Of a stretch of DNA of 64,000 nt, positions 34,554 through 47,300 are shown piece after piece. Position 1 is the stretch's first letter. Every line of letters begins with the position of its first letter. The DNA lies in the NCBI GenBank assembly GCA_031841125.1, contig CM063111.1, forward strand, positions 59,023,535 through 59,087,534, read 5' to 3'. A model generated the notes under the pieces. It ran no database searches. It was given only the letters and a program-made list of their open reading frames with translations, and had not been told where the DNA came from. Both the position numbers and the translations under genes were made by a program. This DNA is from Acanthococcus lagerstroemiae (lineage: Eukaryota; Arthropoda; Insecta; Hemiptera; Eriococcidae).

Positions 34554-35242
34554 AACAATGTAATATTCTTAAAATCGAAGAAAAAGGAATGGAAAGCGTT
34601 TCTAACGCGTCGGACTCCATCGCCAATTGAATGCTCGTAGTTCTAAATGCTATTTGTTCGTTACAGACGGGACACAAGAGCATCCGCCATCTTCTGGTAA
34701 TGAACATTTCCTTCGTCTTCCGGGCAGTTACACTGCGTCCTTCTCAGTCGCGACTAATGGTTAACTTCCAACTCTCTCACACCAGTCGTATCGTATGTGC
34801 AAAAAAGCGAAAAATATTTACGTTTAGGTCGTGGCAGTGACACGGTGTGAACGAATAAAATACATACAGCTTACGTCTACCTACAATAAATACCCGTACG
34901 TACTTCATAAATTCGTTCATTGGGGGGCAGTAGGGTGTACCGCGGCACGCACAATTATAATACAATATCACGAATAAAATCACAAAATGTAAACTGGAAG
35001 TTCGGCGATCTCGAGCAAAATCTAGAATCTAGCTTTCAACACCGATCAACACGTATCCCAGCTTATTAATACAAAAAAGGGGGACAACTTATCAACATTA
35101 ATATAAAATTGAAGGGGGGAGGGGGATTCTATTATAAATCACAACCAATATGACAAACTGCAGTATGAATGCCAGTTTGTCGTGTAGTTAGAATACTTTC
35201 GATGAATAAACGGCGCGGTTCCATACTTCATACCGACGGCTT

Positions 35243-35308
35243 TCATCTGACCTCGGTGTGGTCCGAAGGCTTCACGATTTGGTAAGTGATCAGGTACTCC
35301 GGGTACGC
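35243..35308 (-). CDS. Tnks: Tankyrase exon 19 (last, 66 nt)
   Basis: Acceptor tattacag, then [21 protein letters not shown] and a TGA stop at 35243-35245. The Glu in PEYLITYQI is the catalytic glutamate of the PARP H-Y-E triad, so the enzyme depends on splicing this tiny exon across 8.8 kb. Phase 0 joins exon 18 exactly at the family position (RGEQ/AYPEYL). Confidence 0.95.
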   Translation of the reverse strand, partial: AYPEYLITYQIVKPSDHTEVR

Positions 35309-38300
35309 CTGTAATAAGAATTCAGCTGTAATTACGATAAAGAAACGCATGGGGAAATAAGCTGGGTATCCAAAGAAGTAAGGTAAACAGCCAATACCAA
35401 GCAGTACGCCAATAATAAGCACTCTTCACCTGCCAACATTAAGTTTTAATATTGGCAACAGGAAGGAAGAGTGCTTACTATTGACATAGTGCTACATACT
35501 GGCATGTACCTTACTGAAGGGGCAGGAAGTGAATTTACGTTTATTTTCAAAAATAAAACGGTGTACGATGTGTTGTTCTCTTATTGTGTTACTATTTGGA
35601 GAGTAAAACTCATACTCGGCAATCGTATTCCCGGGTGCTTTATAGGTGCGTATAGCGAGGTCCAGACTCTCTCGCGGAACATAGAATGTAAAAAGACAAT
35701 GAAATACTAACATAACCGACTCGCAATAGGAAATCTGATTCCGAAAATTTCACCTATTTACATCCTATGGAGAATGGAAGTCAAGAACGACGTATCAGCT
35801 ACTGATACATCAAGTCTTAATTAATTTTCAACAAATTTAAGGATCTGTTCTACAAAAAACACCAGAGTCGTCCTTCTGTTCACTGACGCGATACTCGAAA
35901 GAGTAGTTCCCGGGGCCACGGGTGCAGTGTCTGGGGACCAATTTGGCATACATGCATCACCATAATATGCTCCGCCAAGTGAAGAAACAACTGAGTCCAG
36001 AAATGAGCATTTTTCAAGAAACGTAAAACAGAACATTTAGGTTATCTAAACTCTGAACTTCGTCAGTTTTTTCCAGAAAATTTTCTATTCTCAAAACTTT
36101 GTGAAACCAACTATGAGGAACTGAACTTAAGAACTATTTGAAAAAAAAATTACGTGTAGATGACTTACGACCTTTCTAGTCCTACATTCGGTATTTTCAT
36201 AACTTTGTTTATCGATGTTAGGAGTTCAATTTCAATTATTCAATTTACACACTTTCGATTGAGAAACGAATTCCACTCCCACAGCTGTGATACATTAAAC
36301 CTCTGCCCATAGCTCATGTAGCCCAAATTCAGGGATGGGATCATCATTTCCACGAACCAGGCTCCCCAGTCGTACATAATATATGTAATTAAGAAGCCAA
36401 GCCGGCCAAAGTACACCTTCGTGGGGGGGGGGTCCACCTCAGCAGCCTATCTTATAGGACCCGGAGGATTTTCAATTAGATAACACTAGGGCCGTATTTC
36501 GAATTTAAAGGCCCCGAAGCCCAGCATTGGTGGGAGTCCTGATTTTCAAAATGTTGAGCCACAAAAAATGCTCAGCAAGTGAAACATTTGCATGTTTTTC
36601 AGGTGTATCCAGGAAACGATGCTTTTCATGGTGGTCTGATATTTAATGGGGGGCCTATTCTGTTGAGGACCGGTGGGAATCCCCTTAAATGCAGTCCTAG
36701 ATAGGATATTAGAGAAATATTATAGTTTTGAATATTATCGAAATTTACATCAACAAATTGATATCATTCTTATATTTTTTTAAGACATGACATTCAGGAC
36801 AATCGTCTTGAAAATGATAAAGTTAATTGTTGACACTTCAATATCGATTACTAATACTTTGATTTCGTTCTAAATTTTCTAGATCAGTATTTATAAATCA
36901 CCGATGTATAAACTCTACCAACATTCTGATTTCAGTTATCTATAATATTCCATTTTCGATCACTACTTAATAACTATAAAAATCTGACTGAATTAGATTT
37001 CAACTATCAATCACTGATGTTTTAATTAAGAAAAATGTCATTAAAAATTTTTGATATTTCAATTTTGATAATCCATAAGTGGGTTATTCTACGAAAATGT
37101 TGATATTTCAGTCCCCAGCAGTTATCTCACAAGCCACTGATGATGCGACCATTGTAAGACTCAGTTCTACTTTTTCAAACATTCAGAAGAAAATTTGATC
37201 CACTTTTAATGGGTCAAAATTGGACTAAATATGCTCAACTGTCCCGTCGGCATGGCTGTCCCTCGAACAATTTTCATTATTATTATTTTTTTCTAAATTT
37301 TCAAGCTGTATATTAGAACAAACTGACAACGTAGCGCTACTTTAAATGGATGAAGGAATCATAACTTCACAGGTGGGAGTCAGTATGGCCAGCTATGAAA
37401 ATTGTCCTTCGATTTTTTGTCCATCGGCATGGCTCTTTTTCAACCAATCACAGAACAGGCGTTTGAATATTTTTTGGTCGCTATTTATAGTCAAATTGTA
37501 CATTCTTATCAAAGTAATACGGTCTACATATAGAATCCCGTTTTGTTTTTTTGTGACAAGACTCATGCATTCGCGTATTATTGTCTAAAATTAGGAGTTT
37601 TAAAAAAACGTGTCCTTCGTCATGGTCATCTTTATGCAACGATAGACGTTCATCATCCAAAAATAATTACGTCTACCAAGTAACTGAGACTAAAATTCGT
37701 ACGGTCCACCAACGCTACCTATCGGCGTTTCAACGCAGTAGGGGAATAATTTGGTTCATTAGCTATTAACTGAGACCACGCCGAGCTCATTTGATTGAAA
37801 ACTCGCTGTTCCAGACCAATTTGAAAAAAACCGTATGCGTTGACCCTTACAGGTTTTTTTTTAAGATTTTTGTAAAGAAGGAAAAAAATCGTACAATTAC
37901 AAATTTTTTTATTAATCATCCTCTTCATTAAGTACACGAATGTCTTTTTCAAAATAAGCGCCATTCATGGCTATACAGGCGTCCATTTGTTCTTGTCATT
38001 CATCGAATGTTTTCGCATATTCTGCCGCCGGTAACGAGGAGAAAAGCACCTGCGCCGCAGTGATGACTTCTCGATTCGTGTTGAATTGACGACCGTGTAA
38101 GGCTTTCTTCAGTTGAGGAAATAACCAAAAGTCGCAGCGAGCGAGGTCAGGATACACGGGGGTGGAGGTAAATTGTGATTTTTTTAGAAGTACCGCGGCG
38201 CAGATGTTTTTCTCCTCGTTACCGGCTGCAGAATACGCGAAAACGTTCGATAAATGGTAAGAACATTAAATGGACGCCCGTATAGCCATGAATAACGCTT

Positions 38301-41300
38301 ATTTAGGAAAAGATATTCGTGTAGTTAACGAAGATGATGATTAATAAATAATTTTGTAATTGTACGCGTTTTTTCCTTCTTTAAAAAACCTGGAGGGGTC
38401 AACGCATATGGTTTCTTTCAAATTGGTCTGGAACAGCGAGTTTTCAATCAAAAGAGCTCGGCGTGGTCTCAATCGATAGCTAATGAACCAAATTATTTCT
38501 CTACTGCGTTGAAATGCCGATAGCTTGAAAAAATTGGTTCTGTTATCTGTTTAATGTTCTAACGTTGATCATCGCTATTATCGTGTTTCCTTGTTTCATT
38601 TTCGGTATACTTTTCAAAAAGAGCGAATAAGCTCAACAAGCATGAATTTTAAATACAGGTTGGAAGTATTTCAATATAAATTTCAAACTATGGCGGTAAC
38701 TTGTGTTACATCAGGGGTGAAAACAGAGCGAAAACTCGAGGAGGGGGCTGAAGCCCCAGCGCCTGAAATAACTTTATAAAATTTTAAAAATGATGGACTC
38801 CCCAGAAAAAAATAACTATAAAAAATAGATTTTTTCTCTGTAATACTTCCTTAGTAAGAGAAGAAGAAGAAGAAGAAGAAAAAAAAGAAGAAAAAAAAAG
38901 GAAGCCCAACATCATAAACGATAGTAGTAGTACTCGTATAATATGTTTCATTTATGGGGGCTAATTTTGAAACTAGGGGCTTAGCCCACTCTAGCCCCCT
39001 GATTTCCGCCCCTGGTTACATTCCGAGATGGGCGCTGTTCACTATTTAATGAACTTGCTCTTGTTCTTTTCCATTTTTAGTGAACTGCCTAGTTCTTATA
39101 TTCTTGTGTTCACTTGGTCTTCTAACTGATCTAGTTCATCGAGCAAACATTTTTCTTTGGTAATAGTCTACAACTGAAAACTAGGCTATAACCCGAACAA
39201 TTTTTTACAATCCATATTGAAATCCTATGACATTGTTGATTAAAATTAAAACCTCATACATTGACATTCTTAATCTGAAACCTGAAACCATTATGAAAGT
39301 TGAAACTCAAGTCCAGAAAGCGAAAATATACAAGAAAAAAAAACAAAAAAAACACGAAAAAATAGAAGAACAATGAACAAGTTGATCAGGTCCAAAATCG
39401 CAAACTAGTCCTTGTTTTTTTTGTTTTTTTCTGTAGGGGGTGGGGGAGGAAGGGAGATGAACTAGTTTAAAAACTAAGTATACCAAAATAGTGAACAAGA
39501 GTAAGTGAACAACTTGCTCTTCAAGAGCAATGCCCTCCTTTGGTTACATCTTACATGTTGGTTTAGTAAAACATAAAATTATTATTTACCTACTGTTTAT
39601 TTTTTAACTTGTATCAGTTGTATCACCTTTCTAGTTTTCTCTTTCTGGGGTCATTCTTCAAAAATGTTGATATTTCAGGTATATTTTTTCATGGAGGAAA
39701 GTAGGGGATATTTGAATTTTTTTTTTTTATTGGTAAGATTGGACCGACAATGAAGGGATTCTGTATTTTGGCATGGCGATCACAATAATGAATGCCATGC
39801 CGAAGGACACATGAAAAAGTGCATGCCGAAAGACAATAGCGAACAAAAAGTGTTCTGCCGTCGATTAGTAGATTCCAAAACACAAAACTGTACAGAGAGT
39901 TGATAAAGACATACTAACCCATTAATTAGATGTAATTATTTTTGGATGATGAACGTCTATCGTTGCATAAAGATGACCATGCCGAAAGACATACTTTTTA
40001 TTTGTAATTCTTAATTTTAGATAGGGATGTGCCTTGGAAATATTTCCGCACATATTACTTGGAAAAGTAAGAAATTTTTGGAAAGAAATATATCTTTTAT
40101 TTCTTTCCAAAATTTCTATTTTTTTATTATTTTATTTTTTATAGAGCTTTTTTACTGAATTCAATCTGTAATAAGCTAATAACGAGGCTTTGAGTGTAAG
40201 GACGTGATCAGCAATAAGTAGGCTTTTAATAGAGTACATGAAACCTTTTAATGGTGACAGCATGATTAGATTGAAAGCCTGATTGTCGGGATCGCCGAAT
40301 GGTTATTTTTTTTTAAGAAGCCTATGAACTATCAAGTAATTATTTCAATGTCGATATGCCGCATTGCCATCTTATTGTACACTGTACATTCCAATATTGT
40401 AATTATTCATGAGAGAGAATAATATGAATTATTATCATTTTTTTAAATTATTTCACGAAAATAAGTACTAAGTGAAGACCGAAGAATCAATTTTTATTCC
40501 ATTTCCCAGCTACTGTACTGGACTTCCATTAATTCAATAAATTAAATCCATAAGTATTGGAGAATTTTTTGACATAAAACTCCCTTAATTGTTGAATAAG
40601 ATTTAACTGAGAACTACTTCCGTAGTTCTACACTCAACTCGAAAACAAAAGATAGTTAAACAGCTTTAATTTTAATTTGGTGGCTCAGGTTTTCATCAGA
40701 GAAGGTGTTTACATGAAAGAAGAGTGTGTTTTCAATAAGAAATTTGAAAATGTCCAAAGTTTTCATAAATTTCCATTATTTCTTTCCGGAAAGACATTTA
40801 TTGCAACAGCCACAAAAACGAAGAGAAAGAATTCCCCAATAAAAATAAAAATCCTTCGAGTTCGCAGAAATGTTATAAACTCATAACATCTAACCGTAAC
40901 CAAGAGTAGTAACACACTGTGTGACTTCATCACAAGACTTTAGACAATAATACGCAAATGCACGAGTCTCGTCACAAAAAAAAAACAACAAAAAAAAACA
41001 AAAAAAAACGGAATGTGATATGCGGACCGTATAGACCAGTTTTGTGATGAAGTCACACAGTGTGTTACTACTCTTGGTTACGGTTAGATGTTTATGAGTT
41101 TATAACATTTCTGCGAACTCGAAGGATTTTTATTTTTATTGGGGAATTCTTTATCTTCGTTTTCGTGGCTGTTGCAGCCAATTATTGTTCCTTTTCTTTC
41201 ATCGTGGGTATTTCCACGTCTGCGCAGTGGCCAGATTAAAAAAAAAAAACTTTTTTTCTTGTTTGTTTATTGTCCTCTCCCTCTCTGTGAGTTCTTTTCG

Positions 41301-44300
41301 TGACCTCGTCAGGTGCGGAGTTAATTTGTTGTGCTCGTCGTCCTAGTCTCTAATGTACCCCGGCAGTTCTTTTCTTATTTTATTATTATTATTTTTTTTG
41401 AATAAATGATTTATTTTTATACGTCAGTGTGAATTTTATTAATCCTCATCGATTAAATACAACAGTTAGAAGAAATACCTGTCTTTTTTCTTGACTCCCA
41501 TAAGAAAAACACACAGAGCAAAGATCATTATGTTACTACCTGAGAATAAGAAATTTTTAGAAATCAGAAATTTATTAGCAAATGCTAAGAACCTTCTGGA
41601 TGAAAAATATATACCTTTGCTTTCTAACAACTTTCTTATTCTCAGGTAGTAACATAATGATCTTTGCTGCGTGTGTTTTTCTTATGGGAGTCAATATGTT
41701 CGCACGAAAAAAAGATGGGTACTTTTGTCAACAGTAACTCACAGGTGCGACGTCACACAAAACTGGTCTACCGCTCTGATAGGAATATACAGTTTGACCA
41801 TTAATAGCAATGAAAAAATATTGAAACTCCTGTTTTGTGACTGACTGAAAAAGAACGTTACCAACTCATTCATTCATTTATCTAGAGTAGTACTATTTTG
41901 CCAGTTTGTTCTAATATAATTTATAGGTTGAAAATTTAGGGGAAAAAAATAAATAATCGTTAGAGGGACAGCCATGCCGATGGACATTTTAGCATATTTA
42001 ATCCAATTTTAACCCATTAAAAGTGCATCAAATTTTCTTCCAAAACCTTAAAAAGGAGAATTCAGTCACATCTATCAAAGGAGGGAGATGCCCGTATAAT
42101 TAATAACTTGTGAGATAACTACTGGGGACTGAAATATGAACATTTTTGAAGAATAACCCATCTCAGCATAAAATAAAGAAGTGAATTGCAAAAATGGAAT
42201 TTTGAGAACCGCTTTGAGAATCGGATTCTCCACAACAAAGAACCGCATTTTGGGAATCCGATTCTCCAACACCAGGGAATCGCCCCATCTATGCCAGTAG
42301 GTAATAGTAGAGGACAGTTGTGGTAACCACACAGAAAAAAAATTAATAAGCCATACACGATATAACTCTGTGAAGCGGTAAAGTAGTTGAGGAAGATGAA
42401 AGGTCTGTGCATCTGTGTTAAAAAGTAATAATTCTTAACGGGGATATCTTGAACTCCATTTTGAGCAATTTTAATCCGGATATTCTTCAGTAAATTTTGA
42501 TTATTAATATTACGAGTTCAATTTCGACTATCGATATTATATAATTTCGAAGATCAGTTCAGATTTTGATTATAAAATTTTAGATTTCAATTGATGTTTC
42601 ATGATTTTCAAAAAAAGTAAAGTAAAAAAAAAAAAAAAAAAAAAAAAAGCAGAACAGTTTTATACACCTTTTTGACTTTATTTTCAGGATAAGTTACTAA
42701 ATGCGAGGCAAGGAAAAGAAGAGGACAGAGAGAAGACTTCTAGTTTCTGTTCGACTAAAATTCAAAATTTAAAAACCGAACTCTTATGAAGTCGGAAACA
42801 GTCAATAAGGGCGGACTGGGATTGAACAAGGGTATCTAACAAGATTTACAAAAATAGAAATCCGTGACTTTTCTCGGACTTCTCATCCCCATTTTTCTTT
42901 TGCCCTGACCTGTCAGAATCATTCTAACCCTTCCCCTACCTTTTTAAACAGGAACTGTAGTAAGGTAGAACCAGAGATGGGCGTTGCTCTTGAAGAGCAA
43001 GTTGTTCACTTGCTCTTGTTCACTATTTGGTGAACTTAGTTCTGAACTAGTTCATCTCCCAAAAAAAGAACAAGAACAAGAACTAGTTCACGATTTTTGG
43101 ACCTAATCAACTTGCTCATTCTTTGTTCATCTATTTTTTCGTAGTTTTCTTTTTTTGGCCTTTTCTTGTATATTTCTACTTTCCGGATTTTAGTTTCAAC
43201 TTTCATAATGGTTTCAGAATTACAATTACAAATTATAATATTACTATTGAATTTTTATTTGATGTTTAAAATTTATCAACAATCTCATAGGACTTCAATG
43301 GGGATTAAAAAAATTGTTTGGGCAACAGCCTAGTTTTCAGTTGTAGGCCATTACCCCCAAAAAATTTTTGCTCGCAATTTGTTTGTACAAAAATCCTATT
43401 TTTAAATGAGCAAGACCGAGAGAGCAAAGGTTCTTTTTAATGAACAAATAATGAATTAGATCAGTTGGAAGACCAACTGAACAAGAGCAAGAACTAGTTC
43501 ACTAAAAATGGAAAAGAACAAGAGCAAAAGTAAGTTCATTAAATAGTGAACAACACCCATCTCTGGGTAGAACTACTTCAATATTTGCTAAAAATTATTT
43601 TTTTCACGCTTTAATTTAAATATTAAAAAAAAAGAGAAAAAAAATAGAAATTTTGGGTTTTCTGCAGGCTAGGGCAAACCGTCACATCAAGGGGCGACGC
43701 TACGGGCTTGAATGGTAATCTACAGGAAACGGAGAGCAAGATAGTAATTTCAACCTTCAAAACTTAAAATATAAGTGAAACAAATTTTACTTCGATTTTT
43801 GCTCCCAACTTAAGACAACAAAATCCAGCGGAGAAGGGCACTCCGTTAACTCAAGGAAGCAATGTCTTCACTGGCCATCTTTCCCTCCTCTCCGACGCTA
43901 TGGACTTATCTATAGTAGACCACCTACAAGTTGTAAGCCTGGTAAGTTGAAACTGCAAGCCTAGCAAACCACACACCAAAAGGTTTTTACCCCTCTACCC
44001 CGACCAGTCCGTTACTGATTATACAATCAAATGCGAAATCGCGAATGAAAACGCTCTCAATAATTGCGACAAATGATTTCGCGCTCGCGCAAATGATCGA
44101 AAGGAGACAGAAGAGCCAATGCCTTTACGTACTTGTTCGCCTCTGTACACCACGTACTCCGGAAAATTGAGTCCTCCGGCACTGGGCCTGCCCATCACGG
44201 AATGGTGACCGGGAGGAGCGTGCGCCATTTTGATGGCGTTGAACTGTAGGAACGATTTGCCCAGCGTAACGCGACACAGCAGCAAATGCCTACGCAACAA

Positions 44301-47300
44301 GAAAACTCGAATGAAGTCTGCATTTCGCATAGAACGATTCACAAATGTTCTTCACAGGCCAGAGCAGCTTACCTGTGACACGAGTAACATGATCGGTCTT
44401 TGTGAGACGAGCATCCGGTGCCACCGCCGATACCGTACACGTACTGGTTGCTTTTGGACGAGTGCTCGGCGAAATAAATACCTGAAAAAAGGTAGGCAAT
44501 TCGATCGTTAACGAAGCACACTATACAGTAGGTTTACACAGCCGAGGTTCATAACTGTTGTACGCACTCGTTTCAAGCCGAGAATACAACTGAGGCGGAG
44601 GTAACCCGAGGCCGAACGAGGCGATTTCGGCTGACTTCATTCAGCCTCGACATGCGTGCTGATACAACTGGGTACGAGGCAATCTGAGGCACGCCACGGA
44701 ACCGATCTGGTGTATGCGGGTAAACAGAAACTGTCTACAGTGCGCACGAGTCAAGACAAACTGAGGCGTGCCTCACTTTAATGGGCCGACAAACAACGGA
44801 TCGGTTCCGAACAGCGAACGAGGTATTTACAGCACTGTCTCCAGTACACGAACCGAAGCAGCCTCTTTCGTCCTTAGCTTGTCTCTGCCTCAACTGCATT
44901 CCTGGCTTTAGCCTGCTACGGTATCCGGAATACTCACCAGCACCGAACATGCCACCGATGTATGCGTGGCGTTCGTCAAAGCCTTTTTGCACGATGGCGT
45001 TGATAAACGGAGATCCGTGGAACAACATACGTTCATTCGGTTGGTTCGCATTCTCTTCGGCCACTTCGCAACGACGATGACAATAACGATCCCACAGTTT
45101 TCGGTTCTGCACTTTTTGGATCTGCAATGTAAAAGCAATGATAATATCAAAGGTGACGCCGCATTGTGAATTCGCAGATTTCATAAACACGTTTAAATTC
45201 CAATGCGCACTGTCTTTCATTTACAATAGAGAAATTATCATTTTGGAGCCTCGAGTGAGGCTGGATGTACAATTTTGTTTTTAATTTTCCTTCGCTCAGC
45301 AAGTCTACTCAGTTTACTAGAAAATCAAAAAGATGAAGAGCCAGGAAAGAGTAATAGATTGCTATTATAAATGATATATTTCTTAGTCTCTCGACTAGCA
45401 GGTTGGGTCTCTCCACTTTCCTCTCTCCTACGCTAATGGTTTCATTTCTGAGAAGGATTTACACTTTGTATCCTTCATTATCCACTTTTCATAGCTTACT
45501 CTTTACCTTTTCCTCAACTATTTGTTCTAGCAGTAATAACAATATCCCTAGATGTCTTATATTATGACCTATCATTTGAACTCTTGTATTTACAATTATA
45601 TTTCAAATTTCTCTTTTCCTTCCTATTTGCCTCAATATTTCCTTATTTTTGATCTGTTCTCTCCATAGGCGATACTGAAAGGGTGATCATGGATAATTTT
45701 GAATGGAAATACTACTATCCTTAGGAAGGCATAAAACAGCCCAAAATTATTCCATCCACTTGCGTTGACTGTAATTCTATTGTTTAGTAACAATACAATA
45801 AAATGTAGGACGAGATTGTTCTTAAAATCAATTTCTAATTGATTTAAAGACGTTTAAAGTTTGCTGTAATCTTATGGAAAATTGTATATGATCACCTTTT
45901 CAGTACGCAGGGCTACCAACTTTGGGAACTCTAAGTTTTAGTGCCTATTTGATTTTCAACATTCTCCGATAACACCACGTTTCAAAAGCTCCTATCCTTT
46001 TTCTTCCTTGTGTTCCTAATGTCCAAATCTCACGCACATATAATGTTATACTTTAAATTTGTATGTTCAAAGGAATCTTAGTCGTACTTTCGAATCTGTA
46101 TTCGCACTGAATATGTCTCCTTTTTGGAGAGAAAAAAAAAACTCTCTTAGTTTATTTTATTCCACTCTTTATTTCTCTATTACATCTTCCATCTTGCATC
46201 ATCAAAGTACTGAGATATTTAAATTCCTTTACCTCCTTTATTTTCTCATCTCTTATTTCCATATTTATTGGATTTTGTTCCCATATCATCACTGTCGTTT
46301 TATTCCTATTCATCTTCATTTTATATTTTAATTTCAATATTTCATTCAAATTTTTCAACGTTTACTTTAGATCTTTTTTACTTGTTTTCACTATTGTACT
46401 GTTATCTGTAAACATTATCATTCTGCCCATCTCTCCTAGTATATTCACACCAAATTCCCTTTCATTCATTTCTTCAATTACTTTTTCTATAAATAGGTTA
46501 AACAATACTTGTAACCAACAGCAATCTTGTCTCACTCTTTTTTGAATTTTCACTTCTCCTACTTCATCCTCTATATTTGAGCACTTTGATCCTCATACAA
46601 GTTTCATATTACTCTTTTTTTTTCTATATTTAATTCCCATCTCCTTCCATATTTGAAACACTTTTGACCGTTCAACATTATCAAAACCTTTTTCTAAATC
46701 TACAAATGCGTATCCAAACCATCTTTCAGTTGTTTCTCTAATAAAAGTCTCAAACATAAAACTGCCCGCCCCCTAGTTCATCTACTTTTTTTTAATCCAA
46801 ACTGATCTCCTTCTACCCTTTCTTCCATTTTATTTTGTATTCTCTTATTTATTATCCTTGCAACAAATATAATCTTTGATGCATGTGAAAGTAAGCTTAT
46901 GGCATGATAATCCACACTTTTGCTTTTTCAGAGATCAAAATTAACCTGTTTTCCTGGAAATTAATTGGTACATTTATTCTTCCTCATACACTCAGCAAAT
47001 TCATACAAATTTTTTAAAACTACTTTTCTTGCAGTCCTCAATAACTCGCATTAGCAGTTCCATTATCTCCTTTTGATTTACCTGCTTTCATTTCTTTCAG
47101 AGCTTTATCAAATTCTGATCTCAAAGTAGGATCCCCTCTTTCTTCATCCTCCATACTAACCCTTCTTTCCATACACTTACTCATACCTGGCTCTATTCTT
47201 ACACAATTTTCCAACATATCTCACCTATCTTTTTACTTTGTCTTGACTAAGATGGACAATAACAAGTGGGCTAGACTATCCTCTAGTTGGTATTTGGAAC

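Larger units (their letters stand above)
37081..42161. mobile_element. Composite 5-kb foldback element in tankyrase intron 18
   Basis: The left arm (37081 to about 37590: gggttattctacgaaaatgt, then tcagtccccag, tgttatctcacaag and ggcatggctgtccctc) reappears inverted at about 41750-42161 (cttgtgagataac, ctggggactga, gagggacagccatgcc, agaataaccca). Part of the left arm (gcgtattattgtctaaa) is also inverted at 40945-40977. Nested inside are a mariner foldback, two hAT-like MITEs and two sharp hairpins. No coding frame of its own is seen. Confidence 0.7.
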
